Shown here piece after piece: positions 27,302 to 37,823 of a stretch of DNA of 59,122 nucleotides (position 1 is its first letter; every line of letters begins with the position of its first letter). This DNA comes from Xanthobacteraceae bacterium. Its GTDB lineage: Bacteria > Pseudomonadota > Alphaproteobacteria > Rhizobiales > Xanthobacteraceae. The stretch spans positions 1-59,122 of the forward strand of contig JASHPW010000069.1 in the NCBI GenBank assembly GCA_030037895.1, written 5' to 3'. Under the pieces are notes generated by a model that saw only the letters and a list, made by a program, of their open reading frames with translations, made no database searches and was not told where the DNA came from. A program made the translations under genes and the position numbers.

Positions 27302-28273
27302 ATGGCCAGGAACGGAAACGAGAACGGACGGAAGATCGGCTGGATCGGCGCGGGCCGCATGGGCCTGCCCATGGCCGAGCGGCTCATCAAAGCGGGCCAT
27401 GACGTTGCGGTCTGGAACCGCACGCGCGCCAAGGCCGAGCCGCTCGCAAAGATCGGCGGCAAGCTCGTCGATCACTTGTCCGATCTCAAGACCGTGGACG
27501 TGCTGTTCTCGATCGTCTCGACCGGCAAGGACGTGCAGGAGGTGCTGTACGGCAAGACCGGCGTCTGCAGCCAGGGCGGCAGGATACCGCCGATCATAGT
27601 CGATTGCTCCACCATCGCGGTCGAGGAATCGGCCGCGATTCGCGACAAGCTCAAAGAGCTCGGGGCCGATTTCATCGCCGCGCCGGTGAGCGGCAATGCC
27701 AAGGTCATCAAGGCCGGCCAGCTCTCCGCGGTCATTTCCGGGGCGGAGGCAGCCTGCACGGCGGCGCTGCCGCTGATCGCGGTCATTGCCCCGCGCGGAG
27801 TGTCCTATGTCGGCGAGGGCGAGCTGGCGCGGGTGTGCAAGATCGCGCACAACGTCATGCTCGGCGTCGTCATCGAGAACCTGATCGAGATCACGCTGCT
27901 CACCAACAAGATGGGCGTGCCGCGGCACGCCTTCCTCGCCTTCCTCAACAACAGCGTCATGGGCTCGATGTTCACGCGCTACAAGGCGCCGGCGCTGGTC
28001 AATTGCGACTGGACCACGACGTTCACCCCGGAACTGTTGCGCAAGGATATCGATCTCGGCCTCGAACTCGGCCGCGCGTGGGACGTGCCGATGCCGGTGA
28101 CGGCGACCGCGCGGGAAGTGCTGCAAACCCATTTCGGCGCGGCCATGTTGCAGAAGAATCCGGACGATTATTTGCGGAAGGATTTTGCCGCGCTGGCCGA
28201 AACCATGGCGCTCGCCGCCGGCATGAAGCTCACGAGCGAGAATAAGAACGTGCCCTCGGGCATAGAGGGTTAG
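27302..28273 (+). CDS. NAD(P)-dependent beta-hydroxyacid dehydrogenase (3-hydroxyisobutyrate type)
   Basis: The 323-residue enzyme begins with the cofactor motif KIGWIGAGRMGLPMAERLIK. The substrate motif is in the form AAPVSGNAKVIKAGQLSAVI, and the catalytic Lys is in RVCKIAHNVMLGVV. It has the alpha-helical C-terminal dimer domain of the 3-hydroxyisobutyrate/tartronate-semialdehyde reductase family. The exact substrate is not fixed by sequence. AGGAG lies 8 nt before the ATG at 27302; the frame continues upstream but without a ribosome site. It is divergent from rplU and stands alone. A small palindrome CTTATG-N7-CATAAG is at 27228-27246, 55 bp upstream. Confidence 0.92.
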   Translation: MARNGNENGRKIGWIGAGRMGLPMAERLIKAGHDVAVWNRTRAKAEPLAKIGGKLVDHLSDLKTVDVLFSIVSTGKDVQEVLYGKTGVCSQGGRIPPIIVDCSTIAVEESAAIRDKLKELGADFIAAPVSGNAKVIKAGQLSAVISGAEAACTAALPLIAVIAPRGVSYVGEGELARVCKIAHNVMLGVVIENLIEITLLTNKMGVPRHAFLAFLNNSVMGSMFTRYKAPALVNCDWTTTFTPELLRKDIDLGLELGRAWDVPMPVTATAREVLQTHFGAAMLQKNPDDYLRKDFAALAETMALAAGMKLTSENKNVPSGIEG

Positions 28274-28602
28274 CGAAACGCATGAGCGCCGCTGCTTGAC
28301 CGCGCGTGCCGGCGATGCCAGGCGCAGTGCCGGCCGCGCCGGCAATGCCTTGCCCTCCGGTGGTGGTGCGCTGAGCGCCAACCGGGATGCATTGCGTTGC
28401 GACAGGCGGGACTGAGCTGGGCGCGCTTCGCGATCATGCATTTCGTAATCTTTGGCACGTCGGGAATGAAGTCGTTGCAGAGCCGGATCGCGTCGGAGAC
28501 GCAAAGCACGCGGGGATTGCCGCGGGCAGCGGCTCCGTTAAGGCCGGCAAGAAGCGCGATCACCGGCAACGCCAGGCAAAGTGCGAGACGCAAAATCCGC
28601 AT
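28270..28602 (-). CDS. Small secreted Cys-rich protein of unknown function
   Basis: The 110-residue protein has a signal peptide (RILRLALCLALPVIALLAGL, cleavage near AARG). A domain with paired cysteines follows (PRVLCVSDAIRLCNDFIPDV, KITKCMIAKRAQLSPACRNA), then a His/Arg-rich tail (HHHRRARHCRRGRHCAWHRR). GGGGAG precedes the ATG. The Cys pattern, one Cys every 7-15 residues in amphipathic helices, is seen in many small periplasmic proteins of Bradyrhizobium relatives. The His-rich tail might bind metal. The stop codon overlaps the end of the convergent dehydrogenase gene by 4 nt. Confidence 0.75.
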   Translation of the reverse strand: MRILRLALCLALPVIALLAGLNGAAARGNPRVLCVSDAIRLCNDFIPDVPKITKCMIAKRAQLSPACRNAMHPGWRSAHHHRRARHCRRGRHCAWHRRHARSSSGAHAFR

Positions 28603-28719
28603 GTGTTCTCCCCAAAGACACGCGGGTCGGCTCCCCGCAACCGCTTACCCTAGCGGCGCGACACTGCGCCGTCGATGGTCCGCATCCGGCCGGCAGAATC
28701 TCGTCCACAATCGGCTTGA

Positions 28720-29961
<1,242 letters not shown>

Positions 29962-29964
29962 AAA

Positions 29965-30034
29965 GCACGATCCGGAAAAAGCCTGCCCCGGACTTGATCC
30001 GGGGTGGAGACCGATTTTCCGACAAGACCATTGC
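29965..30034. repeat. Dispersed GCACGATCCGGAAAA palindromic repeat, copy B
   Basis: This is a close copy of the element at 25335-25403, including the inner CCCCGGACTTGATCCGGGG. The outer arms are decayed (GCACGATC and GACCATTGC). It starts 4 bp after the pobA stop codon, as copy A starts 2 bp after another stop codon. It fills most of the pobA–lysC gap. Confidence 0.85.
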
Positions 30035-30249
30035 CCACTAAGAAGCTTAAGCGCAATCCGATTCAATGTGATCGGATAGCGTTCCGGCGCTTCCGCGTCT
30101 GCGACGGGCTTTATCGCCGCGGAGTCTCCGGGACGGAGCCGCGATGTTGCAGCCGGCGCATCGCGCCGGTATCTATACGCGCCTTTTCGCGCCGGCCCGC
30201 GACCAACCGAGCGGCCGGCGCCTGCCGCGAAAGAGCGCAACCGGCCGCC

Positions 30250-31518
30250 ATGGCTCGTCTCGTCATGAAGTTCGGCGGAACGTCGGTCGCCGACCTCGAC
30301 CACATCCGCAACGCCGCGCGCCACATCAAGCGCGAGGTCGACGCCGGCCATGAAGTCGCGGTCGTGGTGTCGGCGATGGCGGGCACCACCGACCAGCTTG
30401 TCGCCTGGTGCGAGGCGGCGCTGAAGGAGCGGCAAACCTTCGACGCGCGGGAATACGACGCCGTCGTCGCCAGCGGCGAGCAGGTGACCGCCGGGCTGCT
30501 CGCCATCATCCTGCAGGACATGAACGTCAACGCGCGCTCCTGGCAGGGCTGGCAGCTTCCGATCCTAACCTCGAACGCGCACGGCTCCGCGCGCGTCCTT
30601 AAGGTCGACGGTGCCGAACTCAGCCGGCGTTTGCGTGACAGCAAGGAGGTGGCGGTCATCGCCGGCTTCCAGGGTCTGCACAAGGAAACCGGGCGGATCA
30701 CGACGCTCGGGCGCGGCGGCTCGGATACGTCGGCGGTGGCGGTGGCGGCGGCGATCGGCGCCGATCGCTGCGACATCTACACCGATGTCGACGGCGTCTA
30801 CACCAGCGATCCCCGCGTGGTGCCGCACGCGCGCCGACTCGACAAGATCGCCTTCGAGGAAATGCTGGAGCTTGCCTCGCTCGGCGCCAAGGTGATGCAG
30901 GTGCGCTCGGTCGAGCTCGGCATGGTGCATAATGTGCGCATTTTCGTGCGCTCGAGCTTCGACCGGCCCGAAGATATCGACCCGCACGGCAACCCGCCCG
31001 GAACCCTCATCTGCGAGGAGGAGGAGATCGTGGAACAGCAAATGGTCACCGGCATCGCCTTTTCCCGCGACGAGGCGCAAATCTCCATCCGCGAGGTCGA
31101 GGACAAGCCCGGCGTGGCGGCGGCGATTTTCGGCCCGTTGGCCGAAGCCAGCATCAATGTCGACATGATCGTGCAGAACGTCTCCGCCGACGGCAAGACC
31201 ACCGACCTCACTTTCACCGTGCCGGCGGCCGACTATCAGCGCGCGCTCGATGTCATCGTCAAGGCCAGGTCGGCGATCGGCTATGCCCGGCTCGACTGCG
31301 CCACCGACATCGCCAAGATTTCCGTCATCGGCATCGGCATGCGCAGCCACGCCGGCGTCGCCGCGCAGGCCTTTCGCGCCCTCGCCGAGCGCGCCATCAA
31401 TATCCGCGCCATCACCACCTCGGAGATCAAATTCTCCCTGCTGATCGATGCCGCATTCACCGAACTCGCGGTGCGCACGCTGCACTCACTCTACGGCCTC
31501 GACAAAGCGACACCGTAA
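30250..31518 (+). CDS. lysC: Aspartokinase (lysine-sensitive type, alpha-proteobacterial)
   Basis: The 422-residue enzyme phosphorylates L-aspartate, the entry to Lys, Thr, Met and diaminopimelate synthesis. The N-terminal kinase domain begins MARLVMKFGGTSV and holds TLGRGGSDTSAVAVAAAIGA and DVDGVYTSDPRVV. Two C-terminal ACT regions follow (about residues 265-340 and 345-415; SIREVEDKPGVAAAIFGPLA and KISVIGIGMRSHAGVAAQAF). The start at 30250 is set by the family N-terminus; the longer frame upstream runs through the repeat element and is not coding. Feedback control by lysine or threonine is expected from the ACT domains. Confidence 0.97.
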   Translation: MARLVMKFGGTSVADLDHIRNAARHIKREVDAGHEVAVVVSAMAGTTDQLVAWCEAALKERQTFDAREYDAVVASGEQVTAGLLAIILQDMNVNARSWQGWQLPILTSNAHGSARVLKVDGAELSRRLRDSKEVAVIAGFQGLHKETGRITTLGRGGSDTSAVAVAAAIGADRCDIYTDVDGVYTSDPRVVPHARRLDKIAFEEMLELASLGAKVMQVRSVELGMVHNVRIFVRSSFDRPEDIDPHGNPPGTLICEEEEIVEQQMVTGIAFSRDEAQISIREVEDKPGVAAAIFGPLAEASINVDMIVQNVSADGKTTDLTFTVPAADYQRALDVIVKARSAIGYARLDCATDIAKISVIGIGMRSHAGVAAQAFRALAERAINIRAITTSEIKFSLLIDAAFTELAVRTLHSLYGLDKATP

Positions 31519-31521
31519 TAG

Positions 31522-31561
31522 GTCGTTCCGGGCCGGCCGCCACGCGGCGCCCCGGAACGAC
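31522..31561. repeat. Intergenic palindrome, GTCGTTCCGGG family, copy 2
   Basis: Perfect 11-bp arms GTCGTTCCGGG (31522-31532) and CCCGGAACGAC (31551-31561) surround an 18-nt GC-rich loop. It is 4 bp after the lysC stop codon and is the same family as 232-280. It may act as the transcript end between lysC and ptsP. Confidence 0.7.
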
Positions 31562-31758
31562 GAAGCCGTCTCCGCTGCGGCGCACAATTCCGACGCGGTC
31601 ATATCCTTGTCTCTGGCTTGCGGTTTGCATGCCGCATTCGATATAGGCTTGAGGGTGATCGCCGCGGGCCGCACCCGGGCGAATTCCTCTGCGATGAGAG
31701 GCCGGTGCGCGGCGGGCGGCGCTCCGGTCTAAAGAGAAAGCCCGAGGGACCTCACGCC

Positions 31759-34026
31759 ATGCGTGGCGCGCTCGGCGGTCCGCGCGTGCTGTTGCGCCGA
31801 CTCCGCGAAGTGATGGCGGAGCCGGTCAGCGCGCAGGAGCGCCTTGACAAGATCGTGGTGCTGATCGCCGCCAACATGGTGGCGGAGGTGTGCTCCGTCT
31901 ACGTGCTGCGGGTCGATTCCACGCTCGAACTTTATGCCACCGAAGGCCTCAATCGCGACGCCGTGCATCACACCGTGATGCACGCCGACGAAGGCCTGGT
32001 CGGGCTGGTCGCGAGCCAAGCGAGCGCCCTCAATTTGTCGAACGCGCAGGCGCATCCGGCCTTCTCCTATCGGCCGGAAACCGGCGAAGAGATCTACCAC
32101 TCCTTCCTCGGTGTGCCGATCCTGCGCGCCGGCAACACGCTGGGCGTGCTGGTGGTGCAGAATCGCGCCCGGCGCACCTATTCGGAGGAGGAAGTCGAGG
32201 CGCTGCAGACCACCGCCATGGTGCTGGCGGAGATGATCGCCTCCGGCGAACTGTCGGCGCTGGCGCCACCCGGCGCCGAGCCGGCGGCGCGGCGATCGCT
32301 GCATCTTAAGGGCACGGCGCTCGCCGACGGCATCGCGCTCGGCCACGTCGTGCTGCACGAGCCGCGCGTCGTCGTCACCAATTTCATCGCCGACGACATT
32401 CCCAACGAGTTGAAGCACCTGCATGCGGCGGTCGAGGGCTTGCGCGCCAATCTCGACGAGCTCCTCGAACACGGCGACGTGGTGGAGGGCGGCGAGCATC
32501 GCGAAGTGCTCGAAGCCTATCGCATGTTCGCCTACGATCGCGGCTGGTTTCACAAGCTTGAGGAAGCGGTGATGACCGGCTTGACCGCCGAGGCGGCGGT
32601 CGAGCGCGTGCAGTCGGATACGCGCGCGCGCATGCTGCGGCAGACCGATCCATTCCTGCGAGAGCGACTGCACGACCTCGACGACCTCGCCAACCGCCTG
32701 ATGCGCCAACTCATCGGCCGCGATCATGCGCCCACGCGCGAGAGCCTGCCGGAGAACGCCATCCTGGTCGCCCGCTCCATGGGCCCGGCGGCGTTGCTCG
32801 ATTACGACCGCAAGCGGTTGCGCGGCCTGGTGCTGGAGGAAGGCGGGCCGCATTCGCACGCCGCCATCGTGGCGCGCGCGCTCGGCGTTCCCACGGTCGG
32901 CGGCGTCGACAACGCCACCGGCGTCGTCGATCCGGGCGACGCCGTCATCGTCGACGGCACGGCGGGGGATTTGCACATCCGGCCGTTGCCCGACATGGAG
33001 GCGGCCTATGCCGAGCGGGTGCGGCTGCGTGCGCGGCGTCAGCTCCAGTATCAGGCGTTGCGTGACAAGCCGTGCCTGACCAAGGATGGCGAAGAGGTGA
33101 TGCTGATGATCAACGCCGGTCTCAGCGTCGACCTGCCGCACATAGTCGACACCGGGGCCGCCGGCATCGGCTTGTTCCGCACCGAGCTGCAATTCATGGT
33201 GGCGCCCAATTTCCCGCGCGCGAGCGAGCAATATACGCTCTACCGCGCCGTCCTCGATGCCGCCGGCGACAAGCCGGTCACCTTCCGCACGCTCGACATC
33301 GGCGGCGACAAGGTGCTGCCCTACATGCGCAACATCGAGGAGGAGAATCCGGCGCTCGGCTGGCGCGCGATCCGCCTCGGGCTCGACCGGCCGGCCCTGC
33401 TGCGCACGCAGCTCCGCGCGCTGCTGCGGGCCGGCGCCGGCCGGGTGCTGAAGATCATGTTTCCAATGATCGCGACCGTCGAGGAATTCGACCGGGCGAA
33501 GGAGCTGGTCGAACACGAACTCACGCATCTGCGTCGGCACGGCCACAAGCTTCCCGACCAGGTCGAGGTCGGCACCATGGTCGAGGTCCCCTCGCTCCTC
33601 TATCAGCTCGACGAGCTGCTTGAGCACGCCGATTTTCTCTCCGTCGGATCGAACGACCTGGTGCAATTCCTCTACGCGGCCGACCGCGGCAATCCGCGCG
33701 TGTCGGCCCGCTTCGATTCGCTGTCGGCGCCGGTTTTGCGTGCGCTCAGGGACATTGCCGACAAATGCCGCGAGCACGGCAAGCCGGTGACTTTATGCGG
33801 CGAGCTTGCTTCGCAACCGCTCGGGGCGCTCGCGCTCGTCGCCATCGGCTATCGCGCGCTGTCGCTCACGCCCTCGGCCGTGGGGCCGGTCAAGGCCATG
33901 TTGCTCGATTTCGACTGCCGCAAGACCGCCGCCTTCCTCTGCCCGCTGATCGATAAGCCGACCGGCGGCGCGCCGATCCGGGCGCGGCTCGAAAAGTTCG
34001 CCGCCGACAGCGGCTTGCAGGTTTAG
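31759..34026 (+). CDS. ptsP: Phosphoenolpyruvate-protein phosphotransferase PtsP (EI-Ntr)
   Basis: The 755-residue protein has an N-terminal GAF domain (about residues 15-160), then the enzyme I modules. These are the N-terminal phosphohistidine domain with His367 in GGPHSHAAIVARALGVP and the PEP-binding barrel (FRTELQFMVAP, DIGGDKVLPYMRNIEEENPA, GSNDLVQFLYAADRGNPRV). The catalytic Cys is in VTLCGELASQP. It passes phosphate from PEP to an HPr-like protein in the nitrogen-related regulatory PTS. Its likely acceptor, HPr, is encoded in the window at 52963. The start at 31759 has GAGGGA 9 nt upstream. It follows lysC, as in most Rhizobiales. Confidence 0.96.
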   Translation: MRGALGGPRVLLRRLREVMAEPVSAQERLDKIVVLIAANMVAEVCSVYVLRVDSTLELYATEGLNRDAVHHTVMHADEGLVGLVASQASALNLSNAQAHPAFSYRPETGEEIYHSFLGVPILRAGNTLGVLVVQNRARRTYSEEEVEALQTTAMVLAEMIASGELSALAPPGAEPAARRSLHLKGTALADGIALGHVVLHEPRVVVTNFIADDIPNELKHLHAAVEGLRANLDELLEHGDVVEGGEHREVLEAYRMFAYDRGWFHKLEEAVMTGLTAEAAVERVQSDTRARMLRQTDPFLRERLHDLDDLANRLMRQLIGRDHAPTRESLPENAILVARSMGPAALLDYDRKRLRGLVLEEGGPHSHAAIVARALGVPTVGGVDNATGVVDPGDAVIVDGTAGDLHIRPLPDMEAAYAERVRLRARRQLQYQALRDKPCLTKDGEEVMLMINAGLSVDLPHIVDTGAAGIGLFRTELQFMVAPNFPRASEQYTLYRAVLDAAGDKPVTFRTLDIGGDKVLPYMRNIEEENPALGWRAIRLGLDRPALLRTQLRALLRAGAGRVLKIMFPMIATVEEFDRAKELVEHELTHLRRHGHKLPDQVEVGTMVEVPSLLYQLDELLEHADFLSVGSNDLVQFLYAADRGNPRVSARFDSLSAPVLRALRDIADKCREHGKPVTLCGELASQPLGALALVAIGYRALSLTPSAVGPVKAMLLDFDCRKTAAFLCPLIDKPTGGAPIRARLEKFAADSGLQV

Positions 34027-34087
34027 GACAATCAACGGTCGCCATGGTCGGGCTTGTCCCGGCGCGCCACGTCTTCTACTCATCGCC

Positions 34088-34142
34088 CCGTCATCCTGAG
34101 GTGCGCGCCGCGTGCCCCTGCGCCCGCACTTCAAGGTGACGG
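34088..34142. repeat. GTCATCCTGAGG-type intergenic palindrome, copy 1
   Basis: Arms CCGTCATCCTGAGGTGCG (34088-34105) and CGCACTTCAAGGTGACGG (34125-34142) pair at about 14 of 18 positions. The family recurs at 56598-56648. It lies between ptsP and prfA. Confidence 0.6.
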
Positions 34143-34178
34143 AACAGAGCATTATCATTGCTGCCGAAACTAACGACG

Positions 34179-35255
34179 ATGCTTCCCGACCAGAAACTCA
34201 ACGCGCTTGTCGCCCGCTCTGCGGCGCTCGAACGCGAACTTGCCGTCGCGATGCCGCCCGAGATCTATGTGAAGCTCGCGCGTGAATTCGCCGAATTGAC
34301 GCCGGTGGTCGAGGCGGTGAAATCCTATCGGGCGGCGCAGAACGAACTCGCCGGGCTCGTGAGCCTGATCGCGGATCCTTCGACCGACGCCGAGATGCGC
34401 TCCATCGCCGAGGCGGAACGGCCGCAGCTCGAAGCGCGCCGCGCCGCGCTCGAGCGGCAATTGCGCGTCGCCCTCATCCCCAAGGACGCGATGGACGAGC
34501 GCAACGTCATTCTCGAAATCCGCGCCGGCACCGGCGGCGACGAAGCGGCTCTGTTCGCCGGCGATTTGTTCCGCATGTACGAGCGCTATGCCGCCAACCA
34601 GGGATGGAAGGTCGAGGTGATGACCTTCAGCGAAGGCTCGATGGGCGGCTTCAAGGAAATCATTGCCGAAATCCGCGGCCGCGGCGCCTTCGCCAAGCTC
34701 AAATACGAATCCGGCGTGCACCGCGTTCAGCGCGTGCCCGACACCGAAGCCGCGGGCCGCATCCACACCTCGACCGCCACCGTCGCCGTTCTGCCCGAGG
34801 CGCAGGACGTCGACGTTCCCATCAACGAGGCCGACCTTCGCATCGACACGCTGCGCTCCGGCGGCGCCGGCGGCCAACACGTGAACAAGACCGAATCGGC
34901 GGTGCGGGTCACGCACATTCCTTCCGGGATCGTCGTCATGATGCAGGAAGACCGCTCGCAGCATCGCAACCGCGCCAAGGCGCTCGCCGTGTTGCGCACG
35001 CGTCTTTACGATCTCGAGCGGCAGAAGCAGGAGGCGGCGCGCGCCGCCGAGCGCCGCGGCCAGGTCGGGACCGGCGAGCGCTCCGAACGCATCCGCACCT
35101 ACAATTTCCCGCAAGGCCGGGTGTCGGACCATCGCATCAATCTCACGCTCTACAAACTCCCGCAGGTCATGGAGGGCGAAGCATTGGGCGAGATCATCGA
35201 TGCTCTCGTCGCCGAGCATCAGGCGGCCCAACTCGCCGCCGAGGAGACCAAATGA
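34179..35255 (+). CDS. prfA: Peptide chain release factor 1
   Basis: The 358-residue factor has the catalytic GGQ loop ([20 protein letters not shown]) and the release-factor-1 signature [20 protein letters not shown]. There the tripeptide PDT occupies the anticodon-like PxT position that recognises UAA/UAG; RF2 would have SPF. The end [20 protein letters not shown] is typical. The ATG at 34179 is preferred by family length; a TTG at 34158 would add seven residues. The stop overlaps the prmC start (ATGA), which couples the factor to the enzyme that methylates its GGQ glutamine. Confidence 0.98.
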   Translation: MLPDQKLNALVARSAALERELAVAMPPEIYVKLAREFAELTPVVEAVKSYRAAQNELAGLVSLIADPSTDAEMRSIAEAERPQLEARRAALERQLRVALIPKDAMDERNVILEIRAGTGGDEAALFAGDLFRMYERYAANQGWKVEVMTFSEGSMGGFKEIIAEIRGRGAFAKLKYESGVHRVQRVPDTEAAGRIHTSTATVAVLPEAQDVDVPINEADLRIDTLRSGGAGGQHVNKTESAVRVTHIPSGIVVMMQEDRSQHRNRAKALAVLRTRLYDLERQKQEAARAAERRGQVGTGERSERIRTYNFPQGRVSDHRINLTLYKLPQVMEGEALGEIIDALVAEHQAAQLAAEETK

Positions 35256-36172
35256 CGCCGCATCCGGATGTCGCCGCCGCGCTCGAACGGCCAGACGACG
35301 ACCATGCCCTCACCGTTGCGCAGGCGCGGCGCGCGCTGACGGAAAAATTCCGCGCGGCCGGCATCGATTCGCCCGAACTCGACGCCCGCATTCTCGTCGG
35401 CCACGCCCTTGGCCTCGATCATGCCGCGCTGGCGGCGGCGCCGGAGCGCATTCTCGGTCCGAACGAGACCGACGCAATCGGCGCGCTGGCGCGGCGGCGC
35501 CTCGCGCGCGAGCCGATCGCGCGCATCCTCGGCAGCAAGGAATTCTGGAGCCTGCGGCTGCGCCTTGGTGACGCCGCGTTGGTGCCGCGGCCGGAAACGG
35601 AAACGGTCGTCGAGGTTGCGCTCGCCGCGATCGATGCCGACGGTTCGCGCTCGCGGGCGCTGCGGATTGCCGACCTCGGCAGCGGAAGCGGGGCGCTCCT
35701 TCTGGCGCTGCTAAGTGAACTGCCGAACGGTTTCGGGATCGGCACCGATACGAGCCTGCGGGCGCTTCTCGTCGCGCGGGATAACGCCCGGCGTCTCGGA
35801 TTGTTGGCCCGCGCGGCATTCCTCGCCTGCGACATGGCAGCGGCGCTCGGCGGACCGTTCGACCTGATCGTGTCCAATCCGCCTTATATCGCTTCCGGCG
35901 ATATCGCCGCGCTCGCCCCCGAGGTGCGCGACTTCGACCCGCGTGCAGCCCTCGACGGCGGACCCGACGGACTCGACTGTTACCGGGCTATTGCCGCGGC
36001 GGTGCCGGCGCTGCTCATCCCCGGCGGCAGCCTCGTCGTCGAGCTCGGCGCCGGCCGGGCACGCGCCGTCGCCGCATTGTTGTCGGCTGCGGGGCTTGCA
36101 CCCGCGCCGCCACATCCCGATCTCAATGACGTACCCCGCGCTCTGCTCGCGAGAAAAGCCGCCAGGGCATGA
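35252..36172 (+). CDS. prmC: Release factor glutamine N5-methyltransferase
   Basis: The 306-residue enzyme methylates the Gln of the GGQ motif in RF1 and RF2. The N-terminal helical domain (residues 15-90) is followed by an AdoMet domain with [16 protein letters not shown]. The catalytic NPPY motif is in [37 protein letters not shown] segment lies near the end. It overlaps prfA by 4 nt. The family length is about 280-300. Confidence 0.97.
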   Translation: MTPHPDVAAALERPDDDHALTVAQARRALTEKFRAAGIDSPELDARILVGHALGLDHAALAAAPERILGPNETDAIGALARRRLAREPIARILGSKEFWSLRLRLGDAALVPRPETETVVEVALAAIDADGSRSRALRIADLGSGSGALLLALLSELPNGFGIGTDTSLRALLVARDNARRLGLLARAAFLACDMAAALGGPFDLIVSNPPYIASGDIAALAPEVRDFDPRAALDGGPDGLDCYRAIAAAVPALLIPGGSLVVELGAGRARAVAALLSAAGLAPAPPHPDLNDVPRALLARKAARA

Positions 36173-36655
36173 CGGTGGAGCATTGCCCCCCGGCAAAAAG
36201 ACGGAAAAAATCGCTTGGAATATTGGCCAGAACCGACTAGCTTGCGTGTACGGAATCGGCCCGAGATGATGCCGCGCCGCCTTGAACGCCCGGAGCGTCC
36301 CTCTTAAGAGGTCGGCAGTGCAGGCCAGGTAAACAGCGAAAGCCGGAACAGCGACAGCGATCGGACGGCAGACGGGATCGCCACATTAAGACCGAGAAGT
36401 TTCATCGGTTCGGCGCGCATTCGTGCGGTATCGCGCGCATGACGAAAGTTCGCGACACCGCGGTGCGGCCGCCGGTGCGGTTTTGATTGCCGAGGATTCA
36501 TGCCCGTCAACAGACGGTTCGCGAAGATGACGGCCAAAAACAACGGCGCTCATACCGCGGTTGCGAATGCGGGGCGTCGAGCGAAGCATGCCGAGTGAGG
36601 TGAAGCGGCGGCAAGCCTGCCGCCGCAAACGAGGGGGTTCGCGGAACAGCAAACC
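36173..36655. other. 483-bp leader/intergenic region before DUF4167
   Basis: No gene is recognised. Its last part holds a strong hairpin at 36605-36626, 30 nt before the start codon. Either a long 5' untranslated leader for the DUF4167 gene or its promoter region is possible. The purine stretch GAGGGGG at about 36631-36637 is about 20 nt from the ATG, farther than a normal ribosome site. Confidence 0.5.
36605..36626 (+). promoter_or_regulatory. Perfect GC-rich hairpin in the DUF4167 leader
   Basis: Arms GCGGCGGCA and TGCCGCCGC pair over 9 bp with a 4-nt loop and end 29 nt before the DUF4167 start. No T-run follows, so it is not a classic terminator. It could affect translation or RNA stability of the downstream gene. 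No riboswitch family is recognised. Confidence 0.4.
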
Positions 36656-37381
36656 ATGAGAAACGGTCAGAACAAGCGCATGCGGGGTCGTAACCGCAAA
36701 GGTGGCCATCACCAGAATCCATTGTCGCGCACATACGAGTCCAATGGGCCGGACATAAAAATACGGGGAACGGCTTCCCATGTTGCCGAGAAATATCTCC
36801 AACTGGCCCGTGATGCACAGAGTTCGGGCGACCCGGTCGCCGCCGAAAACTATTATCAGCACGCGGAGCATTACTTCCGCCTGATCGCGGCCGCGCAGGA
36901 GCAGTTCCGCCAGAGTCAGCCCTATTACCAGCAGATGGGCGAGCCGCGCGGCAATCTTGTCGACGATGGCTACGACGACGGCGATAACGATCAGCCGTCC
37001 ATCGCCGGCGAGCCGTTCGCGCCGCGCGAACCGCAGCCATATTATCCGCGCGAGCAACAGCAGTATTATCCGCGCGAGCAACAGCCGCAGCCCGCTCAGC
37101 CGCGCCCGCAGCAGCACTTTCCGCCGACCACCGAGGAGGACGTTGAGCGGCTGCCCTCTTTCATCACCGGCGGCCAGCCGCATCAGCAACAACCGCCGCA
37201 ACCGCAACAGGGCCAAGGCTCCAATCCGCCGAATGGCTACGACGGTTCACCGGACCGATTCCCGCTGCATCGACGGCGGCGGCGTCATCGCGGCCCGCGC
37301 GATCATTCCCTGCCCGGCGATTCCCTGCCCGGCGAAGGCGATGCGCCGATGCCCTCCGGCCCGCGCCCGATCGACGATTAA
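36656..37381 (+). CDS. DUF4167 protein, Gln/Pro-rich, probable RNA-associated
   Basis: The 241-residue protein begins with a basic, RNA-binding-like segment (RNGQNKRMRGRNRKGGHHQN), then the conserved DUF4167 helix region ASHVAEKYLQLARDAQSSGD and NYYQHAEHYFRLIAAAQEQF. The rest is low complexity: YYPRE repeats (QPYYPREQQQYYPREQQ), many Gln and Pro, and the basic stretch HRRRRRHRGPRD. The family is conserved after prmC in Rhizobiales, but its function is not established. The basic start and disordered tail suggest nucleic-acid binding or condensate-type behaviour, which is an inference. Confidence 0.9.
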   Translation: MRNGQNKRMRGRNRKGGHHQNPLSRTYESNGPDIKIRGTASHVAEKYLQLARDAQSSGDPVAAENYYQHAEHYFRLIAAAQEQFRQSQPYYQQMGEPRGNLVDDGYDDGDNDQPSIAGEPFAPREPQPYYPREQQQYYPREQQPQPAQPRPQQHFPPTTEEDVERLPSFITGGQPHQQQPPQPQQGQGSNPPNGYDGSPDRFPLHRRRRRHRGPRDHSLPGDSLPGEGDAPMPSGPRPIDD

Positions 37382-37389
37382 GCGCGGCT

Positions 37390-37665
37390 TCAGCCGCCGC
37401 GCGGCGCCTTGACCAACCGGATCAGGACCCAGATCGGCAGCACGATCACGGCGCCGAGCAGGAAATACCGCCACAGCCAGCGCACGGCGTCGAAGCCCAT
37501 GTTCCAGATGTGCAGGACGAGCCGGCGCACCGACTCGATGATGTTCCATGGATCGAGACCGATCGCGGCGAGAATGACACCGACGAGGATCGACAGCAGG
37601 ATCAGCCGGCCGATGACCGCCAGCGGCGGCCCGCCGAAGAACCGTTGAACATGCTCCTGAGCCAT
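37390..37665 (-). CDS. Small membrane protein, DUF6460-like
   Basis: The 91-residue protein has two hydrophobic membrane segments (LAVIGRLILLSILVGVILAA and WRYFLLGAVIVLPIWVLIRL) joined by an aromatic/charged loop (DPWNIIESVRRLVLHIWNMG). The build and position agree with the Rhizobiales family I remember as DUF6460. It is convergent with DUF4167 (8 bp between stop codons) and divergent from the 2-oxoacid dehydrogenase genes. No role is known. Confidence 0.82.
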   Translation of the reverse strand: MAQEHVQRFFGGPPLAVIGRLILLSILVGVILAAIGLDPWNIIESVRRLVLHIWNMGFDAVRWLWRYFLLGAVIVLPIWVLIRLVKAPRGG

Positions 37666-37823
37666 TGCCGTCTCCCGATTGCGTCAATTACTCAACTTGT
37701 CATGGCCGGCGCAAGCGCCACATTGCGTTCCCGAGGCGGCGCGTCGGCCGTTGCCTCGGCTTTGCAAGTGGCGCTAAGTTGCCCCTGCCCAAGCGGTTTC
37801 CGGACGTTTCGAGGATAAATTTC

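Noticed and set aside
30004..30249. 82-codon N-terminal extension of aspartokinase
   Set aside because: The extension runs through the dispersed palindromic repeat and is not like any aspartokinase; MARLVMKFGGTSV at 30250 is the normal family start.
31729..33777. 682-codon minus-strand frame across ptsP
   Set aside because: It is a shadow of ptsP; its composition is Arg/His/Gln/Asp-rich without structure, and there is no ribosome site.
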